Positions 11,030 to 23,239 are shown, counted from the first letter of the stretch. The stretch is 64,000 nt of DNA from Isoetes taiwanensis (GCA_021234155.1 JAJEKV010000005.1:7990216-8054215); one strand, 5' to 3'. Notes: generated by a model not told the origin, from the letters alone. Program-made: numbers and translations.

Positions 11030-11584
11030 AAGAAAACATGAATAACAGAATTTATAAACTAACTTGTGATTCCTCCATATAGTAGACAGCATGTTCTTCT
11101 CTTACATTTCTCTCCAATCTTCTAGTTCTAACATCCTTTGTGTTAGGAGACACTCTGGCATTTTCAATCCAAAAATTTTGAATCTTTTCTATCTGTTCAT
11201 CTGAAATTGCATCGAATCTTTTAGTCCTCTTATAAGAAACTCATTTCCCACCATTGTAATCGATCTCTTCCTTCTTTTTCTTTGCCTTTTGCAGGTTTCT
11301 TGGGTGAACATCTAATACCTTTCCAAGATCTCTCTGGCTAATTTTATCACTTGTTTCAGAATCTGCACGGCGTGGTACAGGCATTGCAAGACAGCTATTC
11401 TTAGCTGCTAGCAGTCATTGCTGGTAAAGAGTTTCACAATGTGCATAGAGTCCTAGAGGCTCCTAATGACGATGCTCTTGGCTTCCAAATCCTTTAATTC
11501 TTCACCTATAAATTTCAATGTTTTATCCCTTAAAAACCCAAGAAAAATTTCTTTCTTCATGCTATCCTCAATTCTTTTGGTCTG
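11030..11584 (-). pseudogene. Element A transposase, second N-terminal block
   Basis: Minus-strand coding reads KKEIFLGFLRDKTLKFIGEE and, after a frame change, KRFDAISDEQIEKIQNFWIE and NARVSPNTKDVRTRRLERN. The matching block in element B is at 12150-12650. The frame ends exactly at 11584, where element B begins after the TTTA duplication, and continues at 23979. Stops between the two parts show decay. Confidence 0.75.
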
Positions 11585-11588
11585 TTTA

Positions 11589-11613
11589 GGGTGAAAGCAT
11601 GTTGTAGTGGAAC
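11589..11613 (+). repeat. Element B left terminal inverted repeat
   Basis: Begins GGGTGAAAGCATGTTG. It is followed by a TGTCCCCCC direct repeat (about 11621-11640) and AAAAATGTGGTG, features also present beside element A's end at 24400-24451. Confidence 0.88.
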
Positions 11614-11862
11614 ACCCTGGATGTCCCCCCTGTCCCCCCTAAAAATGTGGTGGGAGATATCAAATTTATGGTGCAATTTTAAATGTTTGTTTGGCGCCTA
11701 CTGCATAACTGCCCGGATTCAATCATTTCTTGAACTGCAACAACCCGATTCCTACGCCACCCGTCCCATTCCAATTTCCTACGTCACCCGTCCCATTCCA
11801 ATTTCCACCTAACCGATTCCTAAACCCACGACCCACCCGCGCCTTTCCTGAAGCACACAGCC

Positions 11863-12660
11863 ATGGCGCTTAATCCGGTTGTGGATCAATCCGGTTCATA
11901 TTTTGAATCATTTAATTTGGAAGCAAATCTGCCTAAAATCTCAAACCGGAGCACAGGTGTGAGAAAGAGAACTCCAGAACAAGAACGGGATTATAAAAGA
12001 CGCCCAAGGAAAAGAAAAGGGGAAGCTAAAGAAGAATTAGCAAAAATTGCACCAGCAGAGGGAGGATCCACCAGAACGGCCTCTACTAGGCGTCAGATGG
12101 TGTTGAAATTATTATCTTCATTTCATAGCACCACTAAAGGCTTGGCTGACAGTGATAAGAAAGAGGTTTTACGAGATTTCCTGGAAGATGACACAATGGA
12201 CAGTGTACTTGGTGAAGAGCTGAAAGATTTGTAAGCCAAGAGCATTGTGGTCAGCAACCTCAGGGCTTCCATTCAACTTGTGAAGAAGTCTAACAAAGAA
12301 TGACAGTTTAGCGACCAAGAGTAGTTGCCTTGCTATGGTCGTAAGAGGAAGCATTACCAAAAGTGTTAATCCCGCCGCTTGCTTTCGGGGTTTTGTTAAA
12401 CTGGCCGGTGTTCATCCTAGGAATCTTACCAAAGCAAAATTGAAGAGGGAAGAGATAGATTGCAAAGGGGAAATGGGTTTTGTACAAAAGAGTTAGAAGA
12501 GCGGATGCAATTCCCAATTCTGTCATAGAACTTGTGCAGCAATTTTGGACCGAAAACAGTAGGGTCTCTCCAAATGCAAAGGATGTTAAGTTCAGAAGAT
12601 TGGAACGAAATGTAAGAGAGGATCATGCCACTCACTATCCGAAGAATCACGGGTTATTTC
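11863..12660 (+). pseudogene. Element B transposase, N-terminal part
   Basis: The first frame (11863-12234) is basic (RKRTPEQERDYKRRPRKRK) and ends at a TAA at 12232-12234, where element A has GAA in an otherwise equivalent EELKDL-x-AKS context; this is a nonsense mutation. The frame continues with HPRNLTKAKLKREE and then VQKRVRRADAIPNSVIELV and FWTENSRVSPNAKDVKFRR (12400-12610), matching A (11030-11584) and F (61885-62493). The basic start suggests a DNA-binding or nuclear-localisation role. I chose the ATG at 11863 because it opens the conserved frame about 270 bp inside the terminal repeat. Confidence 0.7.
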
Positions 12661-12689
12661 ATTTCTTCATCTTCACCACATTTTTATTG

Positions 12690-13290
12690 TTAATGTGGTA
12701 TGTGGTATGTGGTTAGTGATTGCTTGTGATATGTAGTTGGTGTGGTTAGTGATTGCTTGTGGTGTGTGGTGCCTATTAATCTTTGTGATATATGATATGT
12801 GCTTTGCCTAGTGTGGTGAGGCACGTGGTGTAAAATAAATCTTTGTAAATATATGCTTTGTGGTGCCTAGTGTGGTGAATAACATCTTTGTAATATATGC
12901 TATGTGGTGCCTAGTGTGGTGAAAAATATGGTGTAAAATAAATGCTCTAAATATAAACTTTGCGGTGCCTAGTGTGGTGAATAACATGGTGGAAAATAAA
13001 TCTTTGTAACATATGCTATGTGGTGCCTAGTGTGGTGAATAACATGGTGTAAAATAAATCTTTGTAATATATTCTATGTGGTGCCTAGTGTGGTGAAAAA
13101 TATGGTGTAAAATAAATCTTTGTAATATATGCTATGTGGTGCCTAGTGTGGTGAAAAATATGGTGTACAATAAATTATGTATTATATGCTTTGTGGTGCC
13201 TAGTGTGGTGAATAACGAGGTGTAAGATGAATGTCTGTAATATATGCTATGTGGTGCCTAGTGTGGTGGAAAATGTAGTGTGCAATAAAT
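12690..13290 (+). repeat. ~58-bp tandem repeat in transposase intron
   Basis: About nine to ten degenerate copies of a unit containing TATGTGGTGCCTAGTGTGGTG followed by an AAAATAAAT-rich spacer. It sits between the N-terminal and middle exons of the B transposase, the same place where element A has its GTGGTG array. Confidence 0.85.
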
Positions 13291-13299
13291 ATCTTGATC

Positions 13300-15215
13300 A
13301 CCTTGCTATCTTCCTTGCGATTGCAATTGTTCAGAAATTCAAGACGGAACATCCTAGTGTTATGATCAAACAGAGGATGTTTGAAAAGCTGAAACCATGG
13401 TTTGTTGTAAAATTAAAGGACTTCAATAGTTGCTGCTGTATATACCATGTTAGAATGCAGATGCTAATAGATGGCTTCAATAGTATGAGAACTAAGCACC
13501 CAAAAAAGTCGCGAAATGCACTTGTCAACTTTGGTGGTCGGACATATATGGTGAATCTTGGCGCCCGAATACAAAATAAGTAGCACAAGAAGTCCGTGGC
13601 GGGGAATTTTATGTGAGAAAACTAGCTTCCAACCTTACCATAAGAGGGAATGCATTCTGGGTGAGTGTAAAGAGTGTGGGATTAAGAAGTTCCCTATCTG
13701 CCCACATGAACAAGCTAGTGATAGTGGCATGGTGAAGTGGGAATACCTAGACTATGAAAAAAATCTGTATTCAAAGATGGCAAAGAAGAAGTCTAAGCTC
13801 GTTCACCAACACAATGAAACCGCAAGTCTTCCACTGGTGAACAAAATGTTGGAGAAGCTTCCAAAATTTCCTCTACACAACTTCAGATATAAGTGGCAGG
13901 TAGGCCAGTACAAAGAACTCCTTGATAACTTGCCTGGAGATGCTTAACTATCCGTGGTTGACTTCAGCAGAGAATTATACTTTTAAGGAGCGTAATGAAG
14001 TTTAGTCCATCTTATTTGGGTCAACAACCGATAACTATATTTGTTCAAATAACCTATCGAGGTTGATCCACGCATTTACACCATTGAGAAGGAAACACAC
14101 TACTATGTGTGGGATGATAGGGAACATGACACACTTTTGTTCAACATTGTTTTATGAAACATTTTGAGTACTTAAAGCGAGAAAGGCAATGTCCCCAAAC
14201 AAAGACTATGTATTTTCGGATGGTGTTTGCATCACAATTCAAAGCAAAATGAGATCATTTTATTTTGTTGGAAGGTACAGTTGTGATCTGAGAGGTCAAC
14301 ATGATATGGAACATCTTTGGATCAAACCATGGAAAAGGTGAACATGATGGGAAAGCAAAGAGAATTGAAAAAGATGGATCACGAGGTCTCACGGCTTAAA
14401 CATCCCCGACATTAAACTAGATAATGCCCATGATGTGGTAAAAATTGCAGAGAAACAATTTCAATGTGGTACATCCGAAAGTGGACCTGAAAATGGAAGA
14501 AAAGTTCGGAGATACTTCGGAAATAAAACCCGAGGATATCAACAGGAAAAAAGGCTTGGGGTGCGAGAGACAATTCCGAAACCGAGCAAATTCATTCAAA
14601 TTCATAAATTCAAAGACAGAAATCCAACACAGCTATATACCAGAAAGCTATCATGTTTTTGCATGTTTGGATGGAAAATGGGACATGTGTGAGAACAAAT
14701 TGTATGTAGATGAATGGAATCTTGTAGTCGTTGAACCATCCTCCAATGTTCATGCGGATGTCGAAGAGACCCGCAAGTCTACCAGGCCACTATACTCAAC
14801 CTTGGCAAATATACTTGTAGAAGCACTTAGAGAAGGAGACGACTTTTTGCGATTCTTTCACCTAAAGGGAATGAGGAGGATTCTCAGATTTTGGATGTTG
14901 CTATGCACCAAGCCAAAATTTGAAGTTGAAAATGACTTTAAGCAGAACGGAAACTTGTTTATGAGAGGTGAAACCGTTGTGGAGGGCATTTACTATAGAA
15001 AGAAGCCTCGGTCAAAGGTGATGTATGAGTTGTTGACAAACGAGCCAAAGTCACTTGTATTCTCTACTCAAATTTGTGCTATTCGAGTTCCCATGCAGCA
15101 GATCAAGAAAGGTGCTCGAACTGTTTACAGGCTAGACCAGGCAGATGAGGTAAAGATTCTAGAAAACTTGCCCGAGGTTTTATCTGATGAAGATAGCATG
15201 TCTGATGAAGAATAG
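13300..15215 (+). pseudogene. Element B transposase, middle and C-terminal part
   Basis: Blocks in order: FEKLKPWFVVKLKDFNSCC with CCCIYHVRMQML (13370-13470); a cysteine-rich block (13560-13700); MVKWEYLDYEKN (13729); ITIFVQITY and KETHYYVWDDREHD (14030-14130); GSNHGKGEHDGK (14310-14350); and a long clean C-terminal frame (14600-15215) with GARTVYRLDQADEVKILENL and an acidic tail. The middle is frameshifted several times. An NEV-TAG-S context near 14003 matches EV-TAG-S in element A, a shared nonsense site. Orthologous order in A and B supports a single family. Confidence 0.75.
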
Positions 15216-15667
15216 TTGAACACATTCTTACAGGTTAGGAAATGATTCAGAAATTTTGAATATATGTTGTTGTGTCTTGCCTTGTTTGGGAGTAATATAA
15301 GAAACTCAATTCCATGCTCAATTGTATTTTGATATCCCTTGTTTCAATGTAATATGTTTGCTTTTGATGTAATATGTAATTGTATTTTGATGTCCCTGAT
15401 GTAACATGCGCCAGGTTCACCACATGTGTTTCACCACATGTTTCACCACGTGTTTCACTTTCTGTCTCTTCCCCCGAGACAGAAAAATCCTTCTGAACAG
15501 CTTTTCCACTGAAATGCTTTCCTTTTCCTTAAGTTCTCTCGGTCCCATCAATTCCTCTCATCATCCTTTGGCTGACAGCCGTACCCGAAAATCATTATGG
15601 GATGGCAAAAATTAATGACCTCGGGCAACCCAAAAGGCCCGAGGTGCCATTCTTCTTGCTCCCGACC

Positions 15668-15786
15668 GAGTTTACAGTTTATTACAGCAGTTCGGGAGCA
15701 GCTTACAGTTTACAGCAGGTACTTGGGAAGCAGTTTACAGTTTACAGTTGGGTGGGAAGCAGTTTACAGTTTACAGCTTGCAGCTA
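15668..15786. repeat. CAGTTTACAG short tandem repeats upstream of a B cargo ORF
   Basis: The word CAGTTTACAG/GCAGTTTACAGTTTACAG recurs about five times in 120 bp directly before the ATG at 15798. It may be part of a promoter, but nothing more can be said from sequence. Confidence 0.6.
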
Positions 15787-15797
15787 CTTCAGCAGAC

Positions 15798-16433
15798 ATG
15801 GCCAACTTCACCTCTTGGATGCTGCAAAACGATGGAGTGCCAGAATGGGACAATGTGACCAGAGAAGAAGAGCCCATAATACCTAGGCATGTTGTCCCGA
15901 TTTTCACCCATGCAGAATGGATGGACATCCTCAGGCAACAGAAATTTCTCTATTCACCGGATGAGAATATGACCACAGAAATTCTGAAAGCTCTCACCAG
16001 GAGGATGAATTGTACACCGAACCTCCCAGACCTCTCAACTTACTCTGCTGCCACTGAAATTTTTACACACCATCATCTTTGGCCTGTTCCTCATACTATT
16101 GACTAGGATCTGCAAAGGTTGAAACCTTTTCTGCTTAATGGCTACCAAGCCTTTACGCTAGACAGGTTCTACTTTTGTTATGATAGGTTGTTTACAGAGG
16201 ACCAATTCCTTCACTTCAGGGATATGTTCTATCATCACAAGGGCTTGCGGGATGCACATGGAGAAGCTGCTATTCTGTTTGGTAACACTGCACCATTATG
16301 GTTTTTTGCTTTCCCTCCAGAATGGGATGAAATAGGCTGGCAAGCTGACCCGGTGGCCACTGATCTGGTGATCATAGAAGATGACGAGGAGGAGCTGGAC
16401 CCAGACCTCTTTTTGATAGACGCACAGGAATGA
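15798..16433 (+). pseudogene. Element B cargo gene 1, unrecognised, one in-frame TAG
   Basis: One frame of about 211 codons from MANFTSWMLQNDGVPEW to an acidic C-terminus (EDDEEELDPDLF). A single TAG at about 16104-16106 divides it; both halves are in the same frame and look coding (aromatic-rich, no other stops). It lies downstream of the B transposase on the same strand. I recognise no domain. The acidic tail and hydrophobic core could suit a small nuclear protein, but that is a guess. The stop may be a late mutation or may mark an intron I cannot resolve. Confidence 0.5.
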
Positions 16434-16779
16434 AAGCAAGTGTATATAAAAAGTTTTGTTTCTCATGTAATCTGAAATGTTTAATACAAATCCTCGCTTG
16501 TAATCTGAAATGTAACCTTATGTAATCATTTTATATGTTTAATATACATCTTCACTCTTCAATCTTCAATCTTTAATTGACAGGGTGAAAGTGACACACA
16601 GAAAAATTACATTAAGGATGAACAGAATGGGACAGAGAAACACATGATGAAACCCACCATTGGAAATCTGTCACATCAAATGCAAGGTCAATCATTCAAA
16701 AGCTGGCTGTGCAGGAAGCATTGGACGGAAACCCTAAATCTAGTTTTGCATGCAGACATTGGCTTATCCCAATCCAGCT

Positions 16780-17427
16780 ATGGCGGAAGAAAACAGAAGG
16801 AGAACACGAGCACAAATAATTTCGCCAGTTCAAATGCAGTCACATCTGGTAGGACCTATACTGGAGCAAATAAACCAGGAACTGAGGCGGATATTAGAGG
16901 AGCGGAGGATCCATGAATTTCGAGGTATTCTAGGCTTAAAACATAGGTTAATTCCTGATAGGCTTAAAGAATTAGAAGCCAAGGCAGTGATAGGCGGTTG
17001 CCTTTCTTTGTAGTAGAATGTGATTTCTATATTACTAATGATGTTGTTTTACACAGATGCAGTCAGGAGACTTAACAGAGCTGGTGCAGCCGACAGGGAT
17101 CTGGGGGTGGCGTATGATTCTGATGATGAGTTCGCAGCTCTCTCCCCGAGTGAGGAAGAGGATATGTTCATCCAACTAAAGCAGAAAATAATCCATGCTT
17201 CAGCCATTAAAAAAATGCTCAACAGGCCAGATGCATGGAGACACAACAACCTGAGACAATACTTTATGAATCTGTATCATAAGTGGAAGCAGAAACGAGA
17301 AGCTCATGTTTTAGTGTTGCTGGATTTCACTAACTATTCAGCAGAAAAACTTGATCTCATCTTGAACATACTTGGAAGAAGAAGAGTTATAGATCTCACA
17401 ATGCAGGATCTGATTGAGGCCCAGTAA
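16780..17427 (+). CDS. Element B cargo gene 2, two exons, unrecognised
   Basis: Exon 1 starts at 16780 (MAEENRRRTRAQIISP) and is rich in charged helix-forming residues; exon 2 begins after a TTTTACACAG acceptor near 17056 (DAVRRLNRAGAADRD) and runs to the stop at 17427. The product, about 190 residues, contains an acidic stretch (SDDEFAALSPSEEEDMF) followed by a basic WKQKREAH segment. No family recognised. It is tandem with cargo gene 1 and on the transposase strand, so it probably belongs to the element. Confidence 0.45.
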
Positions 17428-18302
17428 CTGTATGTCATCATTAACCTCTTCAAAACAGCTATTATTATATCTCTAATGCATTTTGATAATACTAGAAGCT
17501 CAGGGTTATAGTTTTCCCTGATTTTTCTGCATACTTCATTTCATAAGAAGTATGAACTATTCTACCGGGTATGGTAGATTTCCATATGTATTTTTATTAT
17601 TTGAAATATAAAAACAACGTTTGCATCACCACAGCTTCACCATAGTTTTTACCACATTTTTCACCACAGCTTTCACCACAGCCAGGGGCATTGACCATTT
17701 TTTGACCCGGTCAGAAAATGGAATGGCTCTCAGATTCCTGATAGTATCTTGACTGATTTTGGTGATAGCAATATATGGATCCCAAATTAAGTCCCTGAAT
17801 TGATATGAGGCCAGAATTCATTAAGCTCTGCTTTGTGCAAAGATTCTTGCAAGGCCACTAACTTTTGCTTCAGGGAATTCTGTGTTTTTCTTTTCAGTTT
17901 CTTTTGAACTCTATTTCTTTTGCACCTTCAAATTCCTTGTTTGCATTTTATAATTAATGACAAAAAGTTCAGCTAATTGAACAGTTCAGCTAACTGAAAG
18001 AACAGTGGAAACTCAGAGAACAGTTAAAGCAAAAAAAATAGTCACAACAGCTGTAGAATAGAATAGAATAGAATAGTTTTTTTAACGTCCACGGAGACCA
18101 ATAGGTCATGGGACCCATACAATGGGCTAGTACAATCATTACTACTAGGATTAAAAAACCCCTGCCTCGAAAGGTTTTCAAGGGAAGAGGAGAGGAGTTC
18201 TGTCATTAATGAAAAAGCTTTACAAAAAGTGGAGTCACAAGGACTATTGCAAAACAAGTTCTGTCTTTAATGAAAAAGCTTTACAAAGAATAGTCACAAG
18301 GA
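17428..18302. other. Non-coding interval with small repeats
   Basis: It holds a CACCACA cluster (17620-17690), an Ile/Phe-rich AT tract, a (GAATA)n microsatellite (18055-18076) and a ~60-bp tandem duplication containing AATGAAAAAGCTTTACAAA (about 18196-18307). No gene seen. Confidence 0.55.
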
Positions 18303-18617
18303 CTATTGCCAAAAAACCAGCTCTATATGGAGGTCGTCCTCCATGGCATACATCTTCATTTCGAGCAGTCGCTCCTCATCAGGGTAACCTGCATGCACCC
18401 ACTCGAGCACCCGCATCGAAGCGACAGCCTGTGCATCCATGATGAGCTTCTCCACCTCTGGTGGAGTGAACTTGGCCACCACTGTAACTGGGTGGCCTTC
18501 GGAGGAAGACACGGATTTTCCGGAGGAAGATATGGATTCTGACCGTGCTGGCGGCGAAGGAGCAGGCACAATGGCCGGGATAGTATTCTTGCGCAGTGTA
18601 GTCTTGAACTTGGCCAT
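18303..18617 (-). CDS. Small unrecognised ORF in element B
   Basis: A 104-residue minus-strand frame from MAKFKTTLRKN to HIELVFWQ. It has a basic N-terminus, a Ser-rich middle (SISSSGKSVSSSEG) and a helical end. GC content is higher than its surroundings. The start was chosen at 18617 because upstream in-frame sequence is low-complexity CACCACATG repeat. No domain recognised. Confidence 0.4.
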   Translation of the reverse strand: MAKFKTTLRKNTIPAIVPAPSPPARSESISSSGKSVSSSEGHPVTVVAKFTPPEVEKLIMDAQAVASMRVLEWVHAGYPDEERLLEMKMYAMEDDLHIELVFWQ

Positions 18618-18839
18618 GGCGGAAGTGAAGGAGATGGACGGAATGGGGAAGGAGTGAAGGAGATGGCAGAATAAACGATGGGGACGGAATGGACGGAATG
18701 GACGGAATGAAGCTGCAGGGCAGAATTTTGGGAATAAAAGGGATGCAAAATCGTAGGCATGCATACGATTTTGGAAATGAGGCAGAAGAGGAAAGGGACG
18801 TTTGCATGCATACGATTGCACACCTCGGGAGCCGAGCCA

Positions 18840-19010
18840 CCCACCACATGTCACCACATGATTCACCATATGTACCATTTGCATCACCACAGTATAACCA
18901 CAATATTCACCACAGTATTCACCACATGCACCACATGCACCACATGATTCACCACATGAACCATTTGCATCACCACATCTATCACCACATGTATCACCAC
19001 ATTGTCATGA
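18840..19010. repeat. CACCACATG array
   Basis: About 15 imperfect copies of a 9-12 bp ACCACATG(A/C)TTC word. It is related to the CACCACA arrays at 15410-15465, 17620-17690 and 22420-23060 and to TGTGGTG words at the termini of A and B. Confidence 0.85.
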
Positions 19011-19209
19011 ATCTTTGAATACATCAATTTCTTCTGGAGATTTGAACTCCACCAGAGTGTTGCTCTGGTCAGCCAGAAAAGTCTATTGTATATAATAGTA
19101 TACAACAATGTACATTAGAGTGTCAATGAAAGAATAGGTTACAAGAATAACATCTTTGGTTACAATAATACAAACATGTGATTACAAGTAAAGATCTATT
19201 GATCTGTCA

Positions 19210-19860
19210 ACCTCAGCTTCATTACTAGAGCAACTGTGCTTCACAACATCAATCATCGTTCTGCATGTGTCCAACAGCTCGCCACTAGAAATTGGTACAC
19301 CCTGCAACAAACATATCAGGCCTCACATTGGATGAGTAATACCTTCAAATTTACGAACTCACCTTGCATTGGGATAGTATGTCCAAGTCTCGCATTACTG
19401 CAGCCACAACTTTCTTTACAAAGACACATATAGCGGGACCACCGACCAGCAATCGACGGAAAGTGGGGAACTTGTAATTCTCTTGTGGTGCAGCTTTATG
19501 GTGCTTGGGAATTTTGTATTTGCATCCTCAACAAAACTCATGACAGGCTCGGAGCCCTTGTACATTTCTAGGCTGTCAAAATGGTACACACCTGGCTGAC
19601 ATTTAACTGGCTGACCTCCAAGACCTACAATGACATACAACGGTCCAGTCTTTGCTGATAACATCTTTGGCGAGAATGGTACATTCTGAAATTGCAAGTT
19701 GAGGGTTCAACGGTTTGTCCTTTGAAGCATGCTCGTTCGACGATAATATGTAAATGGCGGATCCATGAAATGGAACCTCTGTTCCATATCATGCTTGATG
19801 CGTGAGTGGTGCATACACACCAAAGTCCAAGGTGCGGTAAAACAAGATGATTTAAAAACA
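19210..19860 (-). pseudogene. 3' exons of the element B minus-strand cargo gene (unrecognised)
   Basis: Minus-strand blocks look coding: SAKTGPLYVIVGLGGQPVKC (about 19620-19670) and, in another frame, KFPTFRRLLVGGPAICVFVK (about 19420-19480), then VPISSGELLDTCRTM after a possible splice near 19310-19370. Frame changes could be introns or decay. Position, directly downstream of the FCP1-like domain on the same strand, suggests the C-terminal part of the same gene. I recognise no family. Confidence 0.4.
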
Positions 19861-20324
19861 ACGAAAGACTTCAAATCTGAGTTGTTTATATTAAATTACT
19901 AACCTCATGAAGAAATGGACTATCCTGTCACTGAACCAATCCCTACTTTTCTCCAATATTCTGATTGAATCTTGATCAAGTACAAGAGGCTCATGATGTC
20001 CTTTAAACACTTCAAGTGGCAAGTGTTCTGGTCGGATGTGCGCTCTTAACACTGCAGTCCTCGTGCTGGTGGTGTAAGTTTACATTCAGCAAATGGAAGA
20101 TCATTGAAAACCTTGAGGAACATTGAAATAGCCAAGAAATGAACAATTGAAGTAAAACTTTGTTTATATTAAAAAGTATAGAGAGGTTACATCATATACA
20201 CAATAATACTATTTCTAAGCTTTAGTTCTATGTTTTTTCATCATATTAATACAAATTTGACTCTTAGTGTCAAACATATTCAGCATTTTGTTGCTTTCGA
20301 CATAACTTTGCACATTCCACGCCT

Positions 20325-20871
20325 TCACAACCCACCTCTAAGCCAAACCTTTAGATCATTCATGAGGAAATTGCCATCTACTATGTCAGGGCTCCAGCTG
20401 TTTGGACTGATCATGGTGTTTGGCTCATTGAGGTACCCTTTGCATCTGCTGTCATCAATGAGAAGCACGTTCTCTTTTGTGAAACCTCGAAAATTAAATC
20501 AGACCCTTTTTGAGGTGCTTCAGAAAAATTGGCTTTCCACTGTTATATAAATTTGTGTTGGTACATTGATCCCGATTCCATATGAACTTGAATTTGTCCT
20601 GGTATTTCATCAATGCTCCCTTAACTATCATTCTCAAGTTTTGAGCCTGCAGGCTGGACCAAAGTGCTATATGAAAATTCTGACTGCACCAATCTAAGAA
20701 CTCGGTCCAGCCTGGTCTAGTTACTGCCCACTTGGATCTGTTAAGTGTGACCATGGTAACACCATCTTCTTTGGCAGTGGGTATTTTTTGATTCTTGTCA
20801 TAGCTTCTACCCAAAACTCTATTGTAGTAAAAAACAAGCAGGATTGGGCTTAACCTTGTAGTCTTCTGCAT
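20325..20871 (-). pseudogene. FCP1/NIF-like phosphatase domain (element B)
   Basis: HAD-fold CTD-phosphatase-like domain. Visible: ILLVFYYNRVL where family members have VFDxDGTL (both catalytic Asp positions are lost), RPGWTEFLDWCSQNFHIALW, SSLQAQNLRMIV, FKFIWNRDQCT, KPIFLKHLKK, and in the next frame ENVLLIDDSRCKGYL (the conserved DDS motif) then NSWSPD. A frameshift near 20495 separates the two parts. The missing Asp residues mean it could not act as a phosphatase, though it might bind a partner. Related domains occur at 43676-44030/39379-39648 and 62753-63351. Confidence 0.75.
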
Positions 20872-21043
20872 GGACGAGTTGGTGCGAGGGCTGGAAACTT
20901 CGCTTCAAAGATTTCTTGGTCGTGGGCTGGAAACTTCGCCCGAAAGATGTCGTCTGAGGGCTGGAAACTTCTGCTTCAGCATGTCTTGGAGGTGTCTTTT
21001 GCTTGGAATTCTGCTCTTGATTTTTCTCTCGAGACACTTCCAC
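20872..21043 (-). pseudogene. Exon upstream of the B FCP1-like domain
   Basis: After a plausible acceptor (AATTTTTGCAG) the minus strand encodes a charged segment with an internal repeat, FGRSFQPTTKKS then LKRSFQPSHQ. It runs into the FCP1-like domain with a frame change near 20865. Likely a flexible linker of the same protein. Confidence 0.4.
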
Positions 21044-21799
21044 CTGCAAAAATTTAACGGATTCTCAGAACTATATGGGTCAAATTAAAAAAGAAGACAG
21101 GGCACAAAAGGTTGGAAGTTACCTTGTGACTTACATTCACCTATCGATTTGTTCGGATCATAACCCGATGCATCCGCTGATTTGGCATATTGGTGTGGAG
21201 CATGACTTAATGCATCTGGCGATTTGGCGGATTGTTTGTCGATTAGACTTGACTTGATGCACCCTCTTGATTTGTTGACATCTACTGATTTGTCCGAGTT
21301 CCTGTAACCTGATGCATCTTCCGATTTTGCCCGAAGTTTCTATCCGTGGTCTAATGCTTTTAAAGGGTGTGTGAGTGTCTTGTCCCCTAGCTGACCACAT
21401 TGTACCTCTATATCTACAAAATGAAGAAGTAAGCTACATATCCCAATTGCATCAAACAAGACTTAGTTACCTTTGAGGGTTGAAAATAATTCCCTTTCTG
21501 GTGTGCTATATGGACTCACAAAGTCATTGCCACCAAAGATGAACAGATTAGACTGAATTAGTAAACGGCACAATGCTCGCAAACCGGAATTGAATCACAA
21601 TTGATTGTAACTATGCTTTTGCATCTCAATATGACAAGGCGCCACCTATAAGTGCCTCAAGAGCTTGAAGTTGCTTTTGATCCTCCCTACTCACACCTAA
21701 GGCTTGTACCCATGTCAGAGAAAATTCATGACAAAGCAATTCTCAATGCAACAGTGATTACAAATCCCGCAAAGTGAACGCATAAATTTGTCAATGAGA

Positions 21800-22380
21800 A
21801 TACAATTATACTAAACACTTCGGGAATTTTGTTATGAAGTACCTCAAGAGGCCGGCGGACATGGAAGATGGTATTGGTGGATCGCATTCAAAAATCAAAG
21901 TTGGTAGTGGTTTCCCCATCCACCGGAGGATCTTGCCACGTAATGGACAGCCACTACCATAATCTTCAACCTTATCAAGGTCCGGAAGTAGTGGATCCAA
22001 GACAAATAAAGGAAGACGGTCCTTGCAAGACGAAACCTCTCTAACCTTGGTTCCAAAGCACTTTCAATGTTTGTTGTGTCCGCTTCCCCGGGCCGACAGC
22101 CATTAAGCTCCTCAATTTTTGTCCGCTCAAGTTACGTAATAGTTCCTTCAAATTCGGCCTCTGTATCTTGGCATATAGCCCGAATACCGTCTGCGCACGA
22201 CTTGGTTTATCCTTAATCATTCCTTCCCATTTTTTAAATCTTTATTCATCTTCTGGATTGAACTCAAGGTGTTTGAACCTTCATTTGTAGCACCTGCGGT
22301 TTTGATCACAAGTTTGCAACCTTGCCTTATACTGAATCACTTCTGATCTTGTAGAGTTGATCCATTCTCCCAATGTCCTG
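21800..22380 (-). pseudogene. Possible degenerate methyltransferase-like exon (element B)
   Basis: The minus strand shows LGEWINSTRSEVIQYKAR (about 22360), RFKKWEGMIKDKPSRAQTV (about 22220) and, in another frame, RLPLFVLDPLLPDLDKVED (about 21950-22010). The LFVLDP segment resembles the LFVLDSRDTRW segment of the element E methyltransferase-like protein and the DPPY-type motif IV of DNA-adenine methyltransferases. Its position, upstream of an FCP1-like domain, is also the same as in E. The similarity is short and I hold it loosely. Confidence 0.25.
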
Positions 22381-22419
22381 TTGAATTCAACTGGAAAGTA
22401 ATCCAAGGTTAGTACCACA

Positions 22420-23060
22420 TGACACAACATGCACCAATTTACACACCACAAATTCCATCATGACAAACTTTGCACCACAAATGGCGTCATATTCACCACA
22501 TGTGGTGTGGCATGTGGCACCAAACCGGTGCCACATGCCACACCACATATGGTACCACAATGCACCCAAAGCACCACATATGGCAATCCATTACTTCGCA
22601 CCACAAATGGCGTCAAAGACACCACACGTGGTGTAAAATGTGGATCCATAGTGGTGCCACATTAGACACCACATGTGGCACCACAATGCACAGAAAGCAC
22701 CACATCCGGCAGGCATCCACCACCCCATATGTGGCAAATAGCGTGGTGCAATATTTAGCAGCTAGCTTGGCACCACATATGGCGGACAATCCACCATTCA
22801 CAAGTATCACCATATCTAACATCACATATGACACTAAGTATAGAAACATATGGAAGCCAATTCACTATTCAGATAAGGTACCACGTTTGGTACTATATGT
22901 GACACTACATATGCTACAAACTATATTATTAACATATAATTGGCACCATATGACTGTCTTGTAACACATTTGGAGCTACATACTACTGTGAACTGAAATT
23001 ATCCACCACAACTCGAAACTAGCAGCATAAATTTCCTACACATAACTTACAACACACCCA
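22420..23060. repeat. CACCACA / TGTGGTG inverted-repeat array near element B right end
   Basis: More than 25 ACCACA words in both orientations, many forming short palindromes such as CACCACATGTGGTG. It lies about 0.9-1.5 kb inside B's right terminal repeat, so it could be a subterminal transposase-binding array; that function is inferred. Confidence 0.8.
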
Positions 23061-23239
23061 AATGAAGAAGTAAGTGGTGTACCTGATTGTTCAAGCTTGC
23101 TAGACCTTTCTGGAAAATAACAGTTCCAATATTAAATTGCATCATATGGTGGTTCCGTAAGAAGAGGGTTGAAAAGTACCTATTTTTCGGTGATTTTCCC
23201 CCAGATTCTTCTTACGACTTGAGGAGGCTTGAATTGTGG

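Noticed and set aside
18356-18903. Long alternative minus-strand frames over the small ORF at 18303-18617
   Set aside because: They overlap the same DNA in other frames and extend into CACCACATG repeat; the 104-codon frame has the more protein-like composition.
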